Assembly (NCBI RefSeq): GCF_014207375.1
Contig: NZ_JACHEE010000006.1
Span: 124,001 to 188,000 of the forward strand
Length of the DNA: 64,000 nucleotides
Reading direction: 5' to 3'
Origin: Arthrobacter sp. AZCC_0090
GTDB lineage: Bacteria; Actinomycetota; Actinomycetes; Actinomycetales; Micrococcaceae
Positions 44,928-54,510 of this stretch are shown piece by piece. Position numbers and translations under genes: made by a program. Within the stretch, counting starts at the first letter, position 1. Each line of letters opens with the position of its first letter. A model generated the notes under the pieces. That model did no database searches and was not told the origin of the DNA. It saw only the letters and a program-made list of their open reading frames with translations.

Positions 44928-44970
44928 GAGGCCCTGCTCGAAACATGGTTCATGTTTCGAGCAGGGCCTC
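44928..44970 (+). terminator. Long perfect hairpin after tRNA-Val (CAC)
   Basis: GAGGCCCTGCTCGAAACATG (44928-44947), loop GTT, and its exact 20-base complement (44951-44970), then TTGTCGTTG. Serves tRNA-Val and the convergent diguanylate cyclase gene. Confidence 0.75.
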
Positions 44971-45000
44971 TTGTCGTTGCTCGTGAAATCCCTGATGCGC

Positions 45001-46149
45001 TCACGGATGAGGGGCTGCCCTGACCACCCGGTTCCTTCCGAGGGACTTGGCTTGGTAGAGGGCCGCGTCTGCGGCAGCGATCATCGCTGAGAGGTCGACG
45101 CCGTCGTACGAGCTAGCAGTAACGCCGTAGCTCGCCGTTGGAATGTGAATGCCCGCGAGGCGTTTGGTTTCCGCCAATGCGCGATTGATGTCGGCCGCGA
45201 TGCCCTCAGCCCGTTCCTGGCTCGCTCCAGGCAGGAGAAGGATGAACTCTTCGCCACCGTATCGTCCAACTAAGTCGGTGGACCGTACCGATTCCGTGCA
45301 GGCAACCGCGAAGGCTTGGAGCGCGGCGTCGCCGGCAGCATGGCCGTACTCATCATTGATCGTTTTGAAGTGGTCCAAGTCAGCCAGGATCAAGGAAGCC
45401 ACCAAACTTGTGGTTTGTAGGCGCTGCAGTTCCTTGGTGGCCAACTCCAGGAAGGTACCACGGTTGAGGAGCCCGGTCAGGTTGTCACGGGCAGCGCGTT
45501 CGCTTAGCCGGTTGATCAACTGGTCGTTGCTGAGGGCGGTCATGCTGAATGACACGGCAACCAGCAGTATCAGCGTGACCAAGCTGGCCATGGCCGGGCC
45601 AAAATACAAGCGGAAATTTGGGCCGGTCGGTCCTTCGACGACATATACGGACAGGCGGCAGAAATAGTAAGCCGCCAGGAATCCGGCGGCCAGGGCCATC
45701 GATTTGTGGACATGCGAGTAACTGGAATCCAGTAGCCACAGATCGCGGGAAGCCAACGCGATGCCAAGCGTCATGAAACCCAGATACACCAAGCCTCCGG
45801 ACCACGTATTGTAACCAGGGCTTTCCAAGACAGAGGCGAGGGCCGTGATGCCACACGCCGCTGCAAATTGCCACTTTGGCGGCGGCAGCATCCTCAAGGA
45901 TCGGGCACCGGTCCACACGCTGAACGCTCCACCTACCAGGAGGACGTTCCCCGACGGATTTGCCCAGACTTGATGCGGTGTCCCGTTGAGAAGGAAGGCT
46001 AGGTTCCCGGAGAGGAAGAAAAGGAGGGCGATGCACCACCATCCGTTGTAGGACGACCGCGTGCGCCGAAACGATGCGTAGAACAGAAGGAGCTGGGTAA
46101 GGGCGACCACGCCAAGGGCCACCCGCAGGGTTGTTATATCGAGGACCAT
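45001..46149 (-). CDS. Membrane-bound diguanylate cyclase (GGDEF)
   Basis: A 382-residue signalling enzyme that makes cyclic-di-GMP. Residues about 1-200 contain six or seven hydrophobic helices (ALGVVALTQLLLFYA, GWWCIALLFFLSGNLAFL, MASLVTLILLVAVSFS), a possible sensor. The GGDEF domain (about 215-380) has the active signature GRYGGEEFILLLPG and the inhibitory I-site RSTD exactly five residues before it, plus LADLDHFKTINDEYGH. So it should be active and product-inhibited. No EAL domain. Convergent with tRNA-Val. Confidence 0.92.
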   Translation of the reverse strand: MVLDITTLRVALGVVALTQLLLFYASFRRTRSSYNGWWCIALLFFLSGNLAFLLNGTPHQVWANPSGNVLLVGGAFSVWTGARSLRMLPPPKWQFAAACGITALASVLESPGYNTWSGGLVYLGFMTLGIALASRDLWLLDSSYSHVHKSMALAAGFLAAYYFCRLSVYVVEGPTGPNFRLYFGPAMASLVTLILLVAVSFSMTALSNDQLINRLSERAARDNLTGLLNRGTFLELATKELQRLQTTSLVASLILADLDHFKTINDEYGHAAGDAALQAFAVACTESVRSTDLVGRYGGEEFILLLPGASQERAEGIAADINRALAETKRLAGIHIPTASYGVTASSYDGVDLSAMIAAADAALYQAKSLGRNRVVRAAPHP

Positions 46150-46301
46150 TGTTCGCTCCCGTAGCCGAGGACGTGACCAATTATGGCATCGCGGGTCAAC
46201 GAATCCGGTTCGCCGTGCATCCGTGCCTCTTTCGTTACGGGGTAGGGGTGATCCGACCCCGTGCGCGTCTTCCTGTCAGCGGTGTGTGAAAGAGTTTTCC
46301 C

Positions 46302-47183
46302 ATGACAGATCCACTGCTTGCCCACGCCACCGAATACGGCCGGATGTACGCCCGGTCCACGTCCGAGTCCTTCTCTGTCCCTTCCATCACCACGGTGATC
46401 GGCCAGCAGGCCCACTCCCTGGACGGTTGGTTCGGCTACATGGGTGCGAGCAGCCTTGCGAAAGACCCGGAACTTCCGCAGCATCTCTCCAGTCCTGCCA
46501 AGATGCGGCAAGCCGTCAACAAAGCAGCCAAAGCGGCCGAGGTGTACCGGGACGACGCCGCACGCCGCGGCGACCGTGTGCATAACTACTGCGAACAAGT
46601 AGCCCTCCAGGCCCTCGGACGCCCACACCGAGTGAAGGAAGCCCTCGATGAGCTCGCCTCAAACGGCGAGGAAGCCTTCGCAGCCCGCTTCGATGAATGG
46701 TGGGAGCTGTACCGCGTGGAGCCCATTGCACCCGAAATCACTGTGTGGAACTCAAGCGTCGGCTACGCCGGAACCTTGGACCTCGTGGCCAAAATCAACG
46801 GCCGGATCTGCCTGATCGACTACAAGACCAAGGGCACCACCCGTGATGGAACAGTAAAACCCCTCGATGACAAGGTGGTGATGCAACTGGTAGCGGGCAT
46901 GAAGGCCGAGGAAAGCCTCGTGGATCCAGTGGCAGGGGAGTGGGAACCGTGGAAATACGGGGAAAACCCTGTTCTGCTTGCAGTGGCCATCGGCGAGACT
47001 GAAGTGCGTCCCCAACGGGCCAATCCGGACGTTCTCAAGCACCACTGGTGGAAGTTCTGCGCCTTGAAGCGGGTGTGGGAGATGTCCGCCGATGTTGCCG
47101 CAGCCGGAACGGCGCTGCTCCCTGTTGCTCCGCCGTCGTACCCTGCCACCGTGGCGCCCTCAGGCTCAACTAAACTGAACTAG
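46302..47183 (+). CDS. PD-(D/E)XK nuclease-like protein (Cas4/RecB-type core)
   Basis: A 293-residue soluble protein, start MTDPLLAHATEYGRMYARST. The core looks like a RecB/Cas4-family nuclease: H94 in RGDRVHNYCEQV, GTLD with D160, IDYKTK with D173 and K175, and a downstream Q195 in VVMQLVAG; these four elements form the usual active site. The N-terminal 60 residues and a C-terminal Pro/Ala tail are unique. No cysteines for an iron-sulphur cluster are apparent, and no helicase lies near. Ends 50 bases before the def gene. Function unknown: DNA end processing or a phage-derived exonuclease are possible. Confidence 0.7.
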   Translation: MTDPLLAHATEYGRMYARSTSESFSVPSITTVIGQQAHSLDGWFGYMGASSLAKDPELPQHLSSPAKMRQAVNKAAKAAEVYRDDAARRGDRVHNYCEQVALQALGRPHRVKEALDELASNGEEAFAARFDEWWELYRVEPIAPEITVWNSSVGYAGTLDLVAKINGRICLIDYKTKGTTRDGTVKPLDDKVVMQLVAGMKAEESLVDPVAGEWEPWKYGENPVLLAVAIGETEVRPQRANPDVLKHHWWKFCALKRVWEMSADVAAAGTALLPVAPPSYPATVAPSGSTKLN

Positions 47184-47233
47184 GTCCCCTTTTGCGGGAC
47201 CGAAGCTTTGCCGATCGTGAGGAAAGACAGCAC

Positions 47234-47800
47234 ATGGCCATTTTGAGTATCCGTATCATCGGCGATCCCGTGCTCCGCACGGTTGCTGATCCAGTCACGG
47301 AATTCGGGCCTGAGCTCGCCAAGCTTGTTTCGGACATGACCGAAACCATGGAAGACGTGGACGGTGCTGGCCTCGCCGCCCCGCAGGTCGGCGTCAGCCA
47401 GCGGGTCTTTACGTACCGGATCGGGGGCGTGGAAGGCCACATCATCAACCCCGTGCTTGAGAACAGCGATGACTTCCAGCCCGACGAAGTAGAAGGCTGC
47501 CTCTCCATTCCCGGACTCGCGTTCCCGGTTCGCCGTCGCAAAACCACCCGTGCCACGGGCGTGGACATGAACGGCAACCCCGTGTCGGTTGAGGCGGAGG
47601 GCATGCTCGCCCGCTGTTTCCAGCACGAAACCGACCATCTGGACGGCATCCTTTTCACGGACCGTCTGGAAGGGGAGGATCGCAAAACCGCGCTCCGAGC
47701 CATCCGCGCGGCGAACTACCACTCCGTCACTGAGCAAACCGCGGCCAAGCGGGCCAATACAGTGGGCTCCAGCTTCGGCAGCTTCGGGGCTGCCGAATGA
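47234..47800 (+). CDS. def: Peptide deformylase
   Basis: Removes the formyl group from nascent proteins. The ATG at 47234 (MAILSIRIIGDPVLRT) gives 188 residues. Three motifs: GLAAPQVG, EGCLSIPG (metal ligand C89) and HETDHLDG (H131, E132, H135). Overlaps fmt by ATGA, a natural pairing since fmt adds the formyl group. Confidence 0.97.
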   Translation: MAILSIRIIGDPVLRTVADPVTEFGPELAKLVSDMTETMEDVDGAGLAAPQVGVSQRVFTYRIGGVEGHIINPVLENSDDFQPDEVEGCLSIPGLAFPVRRRKTTRATGVDMNGNPVSVEAEGMLARCFQHETDHLDGILFTDRLEGEDRKTALRAIRAANYHSVTEQTAAKRANTVGSSFGSFGAAE

Positions 47801-48717
47801 GGGTGCTTTTCGCCGGCACCCCCGCCGTCGCCGTTCCTTCCGTTGATGCGCTGATCGAGGCAGGCTTCGAGATCGTGGCGGTGCTGACCAGGCCGGACGC
47901 CCCTGTCGGCCGCAAGCGTATCCTCACCCCGTCGCCCGTGGCAGCCCGCGCGGCCGAACTTGGCATAGATATTATCCACGCATCCAAGGTGGACTCCGCC
48001 ACCACGGAGCGGATCGCTTCCTATGAGCCGGACGTCGCCGCGATCGTTGCCTACGGGGGCCTTGTCCCCAAGGCCGCACTCGAGGTGCCGCGCCATGGCT
48101 GGATCAACCTCCACTTCTCCCTCCTCCCAGCGTGGCGGGGCGCCGCACCTGTGCAGCGTTCAGTCATCGCCGGTGACGACATCACCGGAGCGGCAACCTT
48201 CCTCCTCGAGGAAGGACTCGACACCGGACCCGTCTTCGGGACTTTGACGGAAGTCGTGCGGCTCGATGACACCGCGGGCGACTTGCTGGAGCGGCTCTCG
48301 CACAGCGGCGCGGTCTTGCTGAGCCAGACGCTATCGGCTGTCGACGCCGGAAAAGCGGCACCTCAACCCCAGCAAGGCGAAGTCTCGCTGGCGCCCAAAC
48401 TAACGCTCGACGACGGCCGGCTCGACTGGACGCAACCGGCCCTCGCCATCAACCGGAGATCCCGGGGCGCCACGCCTGAACCCGGTGCGTGGACCATGCT
48501 CGACGGGCAAAGGGTCAAGCTCGATCCGGTGGGCATGCGCCCGGACACGCGCGATCTTGCGCCGGGTCGGATTCGGGTTGATGGCAAGAACGTCCTTGTT
48601 GGGACCGGATCCCATGCAGTGCAGCTCGGGCGGATCCAGCCAGCAGGCAAGAAGATGATGCCGTCGGCCGATTGGGCCCGTGGTTTGGCAACACCAGAAA
48701 GCGTGGAATTCGAATGA
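47797..48717 (+). CDS. fmt: Methionyl-tRNA formyltransferase
   Basis: Transfers formyl from 10-formyl-THF to Met-tRNA(fMet), 306 residues starting MRVLFAGTPAVAVPSVDAL. Catalytic loop HFSLLPAWRGAAPVQRSVIA with the Asn/His/Asp set in the N-terminal domain, and an OB-like C-terminal domain from about 205 (RRSRGATPEPGAWTM). In the def-fmt-rsmB-rpe unit; overlaps both neighbours by 4 bases. Confidence 0.97.
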   Translation: MRVLFAGTPAVAVPSVDALIEAGFEIVAVLTRPDAPVGRKRILTPSPVAARAAELGIDIIHASKVDSATTERIASYEPDVAAIVAYGGLVPKAALEVPRHGWINLHFSLLPAWRGAAPVQRSVIAGDDITGAATFLLEEGLDTGPVFGTLTEVVRLDDTAGDLLERLSHSGAVLLSQTLSAVDAGKAAPQPQQGEVSLAPKLTLDDGRLDWTQPALAINRRSRGATPEPGAWTMLDGQRVKLDPVGMRPDTRDLAPGRIRVDGKNVLVGTGSHAVQLGRIQPAGKKMMPSADWARGLATPESVEFE

Positions 48718-50261
48718 GTGAGTCCGGCCGGCGCGGCCCCAACAACAGTGGGAACAGGGACGGTGGGGGACGCGACAACCGCGGTCCCCGCGGCGAAAGC
48801 AACCGCGATGCCCAAGGCCGTGAACGCAATCGGGGTCCGCAGCGCGGTTTTTCCGCAAACGCACCATCGCAGCGGACCCGGCGCGCGGATCCGGCACGAT
48901 TGGTGGCGTTCGAAGTCTTGCGAGCAGTCGCTTCGGAAGACGCGTATGCAAACCTCGTGCTTCCGTCTCGGATCCGCCACCATCACCTGGACAAGCGCGA
49001 CGCCGGATTCGCCACCGAGCTAAGCTACGGGGCACTGCGCGGCCAGGGAACGTACGACGCCGTCCTTGCCAAGTGCGTCGACCGGCCGCTCGCCCAACTC
49101 GATCCGGCAGTCCTTGATGCGTTGCGCCTTGGGGCCCACCAGCTGCTCGCCATGCGCGTTCCGGCTCACGCCGCACTCGACCAGACCGTCGGGCTGGCCC
49201 GCGCAGTCATCGGAGCCGGCCCGTCGTCGCTCATCAACGCAGTGCTCCGAAAGGTCACCGCCAGGACGTTGTCGGAATGGCTCGACCACCTGCTGGAATA
49301 CGAGACCGACGAAACCAAGATCGCCTCGGTACGCCATGCGCACCCGGAGTGGATTGTCAGGGCGTTGCGACAGTCGCTCGTCATGCATGGCCGTCCTGCG
49401 AGCGAAATCACCGAACTGCTCGAAGCCGACAACGCCGCCCCCGTGGTGAACCTGGTGGCGCTTCCCGGCATCGGTAGCCTGGACGAAGCACTCGAGAGTG
49501 GCGCCACTCCCGGCGAGCTCGTGATCGACTCGGCTTTGCCCAGCGGTGGCGACCTCGGCCGCATGTCTTCCATCCGCGAAGGCACCACACGCGTTCAGGA
49601 TGTCGGATCCCAGTTGGTAGCCCGCGCCGTCGTGGGCGTGAACCTTGGGCACATCGCCAACGGCGAGAAATGGCTTGACCTTTGCGCAGGTCCAGGCGGT
49701 AAAGCTGCACTGCTGGCCGCCCTCGCTCATCAAGAAGGGGCGACCCTCTTGGCCAACGAGCCCGCGGAGCACCGGGCGAAGCTGGTCAGCCAGGCGCTCT
49801 CAGCGGTTCCGGCGGACGCCTGGACCGTCCGGGTTGGAGACGGACGCGACGTCGGCACGGAACAACCGGAAACCTTCGACCGGGTGTTGGTCGACGTCCC
49901 CTGCAGCGGCCTTGGCGCGCTGCGTCGCCGCCCTGAGTCGCGCTGGCGCAGGACCCCCAAGGACCTCGCCGATCTTGGTCCGTTGCAGCGTGAATTGCTC
50001 AACTCGGCCATCGACGCCGTCAAACCGGGAGGAGTGGTGGCGTACGTGACCTGCTCGCCGCACCCGGCCGAAACCATTGCGGTCGTCAGCGATGTCATGC
50101 GCAAGCGGGAAGATCTGGAGCAAATCGACGCGGGCGCGGCCTTGGACGCTGTCAGCCTGACGGGAAGCCTGGGCGCAGGGCACGAGTTGACGGCGCAACT
50201 TTGGCCGCACGTGCATCAAACAGACGCGATGTTCCTGGCGCTGATACGGAAGAAGCCGTAA
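48714..50261 (+). CDS. rsmB: 16S rRNA (cytosine-C5)-methyltransferase RsmB (Sun)
   Basis: Methylates C967 of 16S rRNA, 515 residues. The first 55 residues are a Gly/Arg/Asn-rich disordered tail (GRRGPNNSGNRDGGGRDNRG), longer than in E. coli. Then comes a NusB-like RNA-binding domain (about 60-195) and the methyltransferase with the SAM motif LCAGPGGKAALLAAL, first cysteine VDVPCSGLGALRRRPE, second cysteine YVTCSPHPAET. ATG overlaps the fmt stop. Confidence 0.93.
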   Translation: MSESGRRGPNNSGNRDGGGRDNRGPRGESNRDAQGRERNRGPQRGFSANAPSQRTRRADPARLVAFEVLRAVASEDAYANLVLPSRIRHHHLDKRDAGFATELSYGALRGQGTYDAVLAKCVDRPLAQLDPAVLDALRLGAHQLLAMRVPAHAALDQTVGLARAVIGAGPSSLINAVLRKVTARTLSEWLDHLLEYETDETKIASVRHAHPEWIVRALRQSLVMHGRPASEITELLEADNAAPVVNLVALPGIGSLDEALESGATPGELVIDSALPSGGDLGRMSSIREGTTRVQDVGSQLVARAVVGVNLGHIANGEKWLDLCAGPGGKAALLAALAHQEGATLLANEPAEHRAKLVSQALSAVPADAWTVRVGDGRDVGTEQPETFDRVLVDVPCSGLGALRRRPESRWRRTPKDLADLGPLQRELLNSAIDAVKPGGVVAYVTCSPHPAETIAVVSDVMRKREDLEQIDAGAALDAVSLTGSLGAGHELTAQLWPHVHQTDAMFLALIRKKP

Positions 50262-50354
50262 CCTTCCATGCCCTTCCCCGGCCGAAGGCGGGGCATGCCT
50301 AAGCTGGGGAATTGCCAAAAATACCAGATCGCCACCAACCCTGAGGGGACTGCC

Positions 50355-51017
50355 TTGACTGAGTGCTGTATCAACCCGAGCATCCTGTCCGCGGACTTCG
50401 TGAACCTGGAAGCCGAGCTGAAGAGAATCAGCAACGCCGACGCCGTACACGTCGATGTGATGGACAACCACTTTGTGCCCAACCTGACGCTCGGGCTGCC
50501 GGTTGTGGCGCGGATCCAGGCAGTGAGCCCGGTCCCGTTGGACGCCCATTTGATGATCGCCGACGCCGACCGCTGGGCACCGGCTTACGCCGACGCCGGG
50601 GTGGCTTCCGTGACCTTCCACGCTGAGGCTGCGATGGCTCCCATCAAGCTCGCCCGTGAGCTCCGTGCGCGTGGATCGAAGGCCGGAATGGCGCTTCGTC
50701 CGGCCACTCCGGTGGAACCGTACCTGGACATGCTCAGCGAATTGGACATGCTCCTCATCATGACCGTGGAACCGGGCTTCGGTGGACAGTCTTTCCTGGA
50801 CGTCACCCTGCCCAAGATCCGGCGGGCGCGTGCCGCGATCGACGGCTCTGGCATCGGCGTCGCCCTGCAGATTGATGGCGGCGTCACCGAGGAGACCATC
50901 GTCCGGGCGGCCGAGGCCGGGGCGAATGTGTTCGTCGCCGGGTCCGCCGTCTACGGCCACGAGGATCCTGCTGCCGCCATTGAACGGCTGCGCGCTGCGG
51001 GCTTGGCGGCAATGTGA
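50355..51017 (+). CDS. rpe: Ribulose-phosphate 3-epimerase
   Basis: Pentose phosphate enzyme interconverting ribulose- and xylulose-5-phosphate, 220 residues. The TTG at 50355 ([15 protein letters not shown]) has GAGGGG about six bases upstream; longer frames carry no conserved residues. Metal ligands lie in [35 protein letters not shown] and IDGGVTEET. Last gene of the def-fmt-rsmB-rpe set. Confidence 0.95.
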   Translation: MTECCINPSILSADFVNLEAELKRISNADAVHVDVMDNHFVPNLTLGLPVVARIQAVSPVPLDAHLMIADADRWAPAYADAGVASVTFHAEAAMAPIKLARELRARGSKAGMALRPATPVEPYLDMLSELDMLLIMTVEPGFGGQSFLDVTLPKIRRARAAIDGSGIGVALQIDGGVTEETIVRAAEAGANVFVAGSAVYGHEDPAAAIERLRAAGLAAM

Positions 51018-51098
51018 CGACAATGACGCAATTGCATGCATATTGCTCCGGGAATACATCGGCCAGGCCTCCAGTTGTGACAGAATAACAACACACAT

Positions 51099-51250
51099 AC
51101 GTGCTCCGGGGTCGGTGTAATTCCGAACCGGCGGTTATAGTCCGCGACCCGCGAGCCATCGCGTTTCCTTGACGGGATTCACGACGGCGGACGGTTGAAC
51201 TGGTGGAATTCCGGTACCGACAGTTAAAGTCTGGATGGGAGAAGCACGTA
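51099..51250 (+). ncRNA. FMN riboswitch (RFN element)
   Basis: Conserved blocks are all present: GTGCTCCGGGGTCGGTGTAA, AATTCCGAACCGGCGGT, ATAGTCCGCGACCC, the variable arm, GGTTGAACTGGTGGAATTCC, CCGACAGTTAAAGTCTGGAT and GGGAGAAGCAC. P1 forms between ACGTGCT (51099-51105) and the AGCACGT copy (51244-51250). FMN binding lowers expression of downstream flavin genes. An 85-base expression platform follows, with hairpin GGGCG/CGCCC (about 51262-51278) able to affect the ribM leader. Confidence 0.95.
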
Positions 51251-51336
51251 CAGTCATGCCTTGGGCGTTCTGTGCGCCCGGCATTGCGCTGTCGTACACC
51301 CCCGGAGCCATCGCGGCATTCGAGGGAAGGAACGAC

Positions 51337-52035
51337 ATGGACTTTCTGCGATGGCTCTTCGAAGCACAGATTCCCGTAGGTGGATCTGTCCTTGTTCTTC
51401 GCGAAGTGCTAGGTAATATTTTCGGGCTCACCAGCGCCCTGGGCGGCATGCGCCGCAAAGTCTGGGCATGGCCCATCGGCATCGCAGGCAACCTGCTTCT
51501 GCTGACGGTCTTTCTTGGCAACCTCTTCGGTGCCGCTTCGCCGGCAACGCTCTGGGGCCAGGCCGGGCGCCAGATCATGTTCATCAGCGTTGCCGCCTAC
51601 GGCTGGTACCGCTGGCGCCAAAGCCTTCAATCCGGTCCCCAAGGCCGCGCGGTTGTGCCCGGCTGGGCAAGCCCCAAAGCCCGCATCGCCATGGTGGTTG
51701 CAATGTTCGCCGGAACCGCGGCCCTGACTCCCGTTTTCGATTCAATGGGTTCTTACCCGCCGGTGTGGGCCGATGCCTGGACCTTTATGGGTTCACTCCT
51801 CGCGACCTACGGCATGGCGCGTGGCTGGACGGAATTCTGGCTGATCTGGGTGGCGGTGGACATCGTGGGGGTGCCGCTGCTTTTCAGCGCAGGCTACTTC
51901 GCCAGCGCTTTCATGTACCTCTTCTACGGCTTCTTCACGCTTGCCGGTTTCTTTGTGTGGTGGCGTGCAGACCGACGTGAAGGCCATCCGCTCAAGCCAA
52001 CGGCCGAGCCCGCAACTGTAGGAGCCCTCTCATGA
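51337..52035 (+). CDS. ribM: Riboflavin transporter RibM (PnuC family, PnuX-like)
   Basis: A 232-residue membrane protein with about 7 helices. The ATG at 51337 (MDFLRWLFEAQIPVGG) has GAAGGAACG upstream; an apparent earlier start lies inside the riboswitch and is rejected. The family is PnuC-like (VLREVLGNIFGLTSALGGMR, WPIGIAGNLLLL, FWLIWVAVDIVGVPLLF). FMN-riboswitch control and position ahead of ribD mark it as the riboflavin importer RibM rather than an NMN transporter. Overlaps ribD by ATGA. Confidence 0.88.
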   Translation: MDFLRWLFEAQIPVGGSVLVLREVLGNIFGLTSALGGMRRKVWAWPIGIAGNLLLLTVFLGNLFGAASPATLWGQAGRQIMFISVAAYGWYRWRQSLQSGPQGRAVVPGWASPKARIAMVVAMFAGTAALTPVFDSMGSYPPVWADAWTFMGSLLATYGMARGWTEFWLIWVAVDIVGVPLLFSAGYFASAFMYLFYGFFTLAGFFVWWRADRREGHPLKPTAEPATVGALS

Positions 52036-53180
52036 GTGACGCAATGAACCAGGATTTCTCGGACGCTGAGGCCGCAGCCATGGACATCGCGCTGCACGTG
52101 GCCCTCAGGGGACACCGAGGTGCCAATCCGTTGGTGGGGGCGGTTGTACTTGGACGCGGCGGGGAGCAGCTCATCACCGGCTACCACCGCGGCGCCGGCA
52201 CGCCCCACGCTGAGGCCGATGCGATTGCCAAGGCGCAAGCAAAGGGCTTGGACCTCACCGGAACAACCATGGTGGTGACCTTGGAACCTTGCAACCACAT
52301 TGGGCGCACCGGACCGTGTGCGCGGGCCATCATTGACGCCGGGATTTCGCGGGTGGTCTACGCCGTCGACGACCCCCACGATCCTGCCGCAGGGGGCGCC
52401 GGCACGCTGCGCGGAGCTGGTGTGGACGTTCAGTCCGGACTAGCCGCAGCCGAGGCGTTGAAGCTGAACCGCGAATGGTTTCATGCGGTGGAGGCAACGC
52501 GCCCGTTCGTCACGCTTCACATTGCACAGACCCTGGACAGCAGGATTGCCGCCACGGACGGGACCAGCCAATGGATCTCCAGCCCGGAATCGCTGGCCGA
52601 CAATCACGGATTGCGCCGCTTGATCGATGCGATCCTGGTAGGCACCGAAACCGTCCTCGTGGACAACCCACGGCTGACGGCGCGGGAAGCGGACGGCCAG
52701 GAATCGGAAAGCCAGCCACTTCGAGCAGTCATGGGGTTGCGCGACGTTCCCGCTGATGCCGCGGTGCGGGGGATCGACGGCAAGTTCATCCAGCTGCCAA
52801 CGCGCGACCCGGCCGAGGCCTTGGACCTGCTGTTTGCCCAAGGCGTCCGGCACGTCATGGTGGAAGGCGGCTCCCGCATCCTGAGTGCTTTCCTCGGCGC
52901 GGGTCTCGTTGATGAATTGATCGTCTATCTTGCGCCCACCCTGCTCGGCGCAGGTACGCCTGCCCTGACGGATCTCGGCATTTCCACCCTGGCCGACGCC
53001 CAGCAATGGAATTGGGACGACGCCGGCGGAGGTGCTGTCCATGCTTTGGGCCGTGACCTCCGGCTGCATTTGAGGTCCGGGCCAACAGACGGAAACAAAC
53101 CTGCGTGGAAATCCCACGACGAACACCATGAACCATTTCGAGGCAAAGACGCCTCGGACACCACAACAGGAGGACACTGA
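52032..53180 (+). CDS. ribD: Bifunctional pyrimidine deaminase/reductase RibD
   Basis: Deaminates then reduces the GTP cyclohydrolase II product. 382 residues. The deaminase half has the zinc set H59 (HAEADA), C87 and C96 (TLEPCNHIGRTGPCARA); the reductase half (about 155-345) shows FVTLHIAQTLDSRIA, DAILVGTETVLVDNPRLT and HVMVEGGSRILSAFL. The C-terminal 40 residues are charged and not conserved. TGATG overlap with ribE. Confidence 0.95.
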   Translation: MSDAMNQDFSDAEAAAMDIALHVALRGHRGANPLVGAVVLGRGGEQLITGYHRGAGTPHAEADAIAKAQAKGLDLTGTTMVVTLEPCNHIGRTGPCARAIIDAGISRVVYAVDDPHDPAAGGAGTLRGAGVDVQSGLAAAEALKLNREWFHAVEATRPFVTLHIAQTLDSRIAATDGTSQWISSPESLADNHGLRRLIDAILVGTETVLVDNPRLTAREADGQESESQPLRAVMGLRDVPADAAVRGIDGKFIQLPTRDPAEALDLLFAQGVRHVMVEGGSRILSAFLGAGLVDELIVYLAPTLLGAGTPALTDLGISTLADAQQWNWDDAGGGAVHALGRDLRLHLRSGPTDGNKPAWKSHDEHHEPFRGKDASDTTTGGH

Positions 53181-53818
53181 TGTTTACCGGAATCGTTGCT
53201 GAACAAGGGACGGTCCTGTCCGTTGAGCACGAGGGCGAGGCCAGTGCCACGCTGCGCCTGACGGCCCCCAGCACCACCGAAGGGCTCGCTTTGGGCGGCT
53301 CCATCGCTGTCAACGGCGTGTGCCTTACCGCAACGGACATTGACGGCCAAGAGTTCAGCGTGGACGTCATGGGTGAAACCCTTATCCGGACCACCATTGG
53401 CGAACTGAGCGCGGGCGACACCGTGAACCTCGAGCGTTGCGTCCAAGCCGGCGGTCGCTTGGACGGCCACGTCGTGCAGGGGCACGTCGACGGCGTCGGA
53501 CAACTTCTTGAGCGCGAGTCGCTGGGCAATTGGGACCGTCTCCGCTTCGCCGTCCCGGCCCCGCTGGCACGGTACATCGCTGAAAAGGGATCAATCGCCG
53601 TCGACGGCGTTTCGCTCACGGTCACCGCCGTCAGCCCCGCGGAAGAAGCGGACCCATGGTTTGAGGTAGGCCTCATTCCCACCACGCTGGACGAAACCGG
53701 GCTCGGGGCCAAGGCCACCGGTGGGCGAGTCAACCTTGAGGTGGACGTTCTCGCTAAATACACCGAGCGCCTACTGTCCTTCCGTACCACCGCAATTGCC
53801 GGGGAGGCCGCCCTGTGA
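53180..53818 (+). CDS. ribE: Riboflavin synthase alpha subunit
   Basis: Dismutates two lumazines to riboflavin, 212 residues. Two tandem lumazine-binding beta barrels: the first opens [16 protein letters not shown] and contains [14 protein letters not shown], the second repeats [16 protein letters not shown] and [14 protein letters not shown]. Ends by overlapping the ribB GTG start. Confidence 0.95.
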   Translation: MFTGIVAEQGTVLSVEHEGEASATLRLTAPSTTEGLALGGSIAVNGVCLTATDIDGQEFSVDVMGETLIRTTIGELSAGDTVNLERCVQAGGRLDGHVVQGHVDGVGQLLERESLGNWDRLRFAVPAPLARYIAEKGSIAVDGVSLTVTAVSPAEEADPWFEVGLIPTTLDETGLGAKATGGRVNLEVDVLAKYTERLLSFRTTAIAGEAAL

Positions 53819-54510
53819 GCGCGGAACACAACGGCAGTGCCACGGTGGTGCGCCAGGGACTGGACCCCGTCGAGAAGGCTGTGCAGGCCATGGCTGCCGG
53901 CCGTCCCGTCATAGTTGTGGACAACGAGGACCGCGAAAACGAAGGCGACATCATCTTCGCCGCCGAGCACGCGACCCCTGCCCTCATGGGCTGGACTATC
54001 CGGTATAGCTCGGGTGTCATCTGCGTTCCCCTTGAGGAGTCGCGGGCTGATGCCTTGGCGCTTCCGCCGATGGTAGTGGTCAACGAAGACGCCAAAGGCA
54101 CGGCCTACACCGTGTCCTGCGATGCCGCTTTGGGTGTGAGCACCGGCATTTCCGCTACGGACAGGGCGCTGACGGCCCGGATTTTGGCCGATTCCAGCAG
54201 CACCCCATCCTCGATCACCCGGCCCGGGCATATTTTTCCGCTTCGGGCCGTTAAAGGGGGAGTGCGTGAACGTCCGGGACATACGGAGGCGGCAGTTGAC
54301 CTTTGCCGGCTAGCGGGGCTTGCCCCGGTGGGCGTGATCGCCGAGTTGGTTCATGACGATGGTGAAATGATGCGCCTGGATAGCCTCCGGGAGTTCGCCG
54401 GCGAGCATGGGTGCCCTTTGATTTCGATAGAGGACCTCGTGGCATATGTGGCGGCGTCGGAGGGCGAACACCAGGGTGCAATCCCAGCAGGAAATGAGGA
54501 GCAGCGATGA
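53815..54510 (+). CDS. ribB: 3,4-dihydroxy-2-butanone-4-phosphate synthase
   Basis: Makes the four-carbon precursor of lumazine from ribulose 5-phosphate. 231 residues from a GTG. Active-site signature [18 protein letters not shown], and [11 protein letters not shown] plus [14 protein letters not shown]. Stands as a free gene, while many actinobacteria have a ribBA fusion; the downstream ribA overlaps by 4 bases, so it looks like the separated version. Confidence 0.95.
   Translation: MSAEHNGSATVVRQGLDPVEKAVQAMAAGRPVIVVDNEDRENEGDIIFAAEHATPALMGWTIRYSSGVICVPLEESRADALALPPMVVVNEDAKGTAYTVSCDAALGVSTGISATDRALTARILADSSSTPSSITRPGHIFPLRAVKGGVRERPGHTEAAVDLCRLAGLAPVGVIAELVHDDGEMMRLDSLREFAGEHGCPLISIEDLVAYVAASEGEHQGAIPAGNEEQR

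Noticed and set aside
46302..47183. Cas4 of a CRISPR system
   Set aside because: No cas1/cas2, repeat array or iron-sulphur cysteines nearby; only the nuclease core is shared.
51235..51336. Longer N-terminus of ribM starting inside the riboswitch
   Set aside because: It would place the start codon in the aptamer and adds a non-membrane stretch unlike PnuC-type proteins; the ATG at 51337 has a good RBS.
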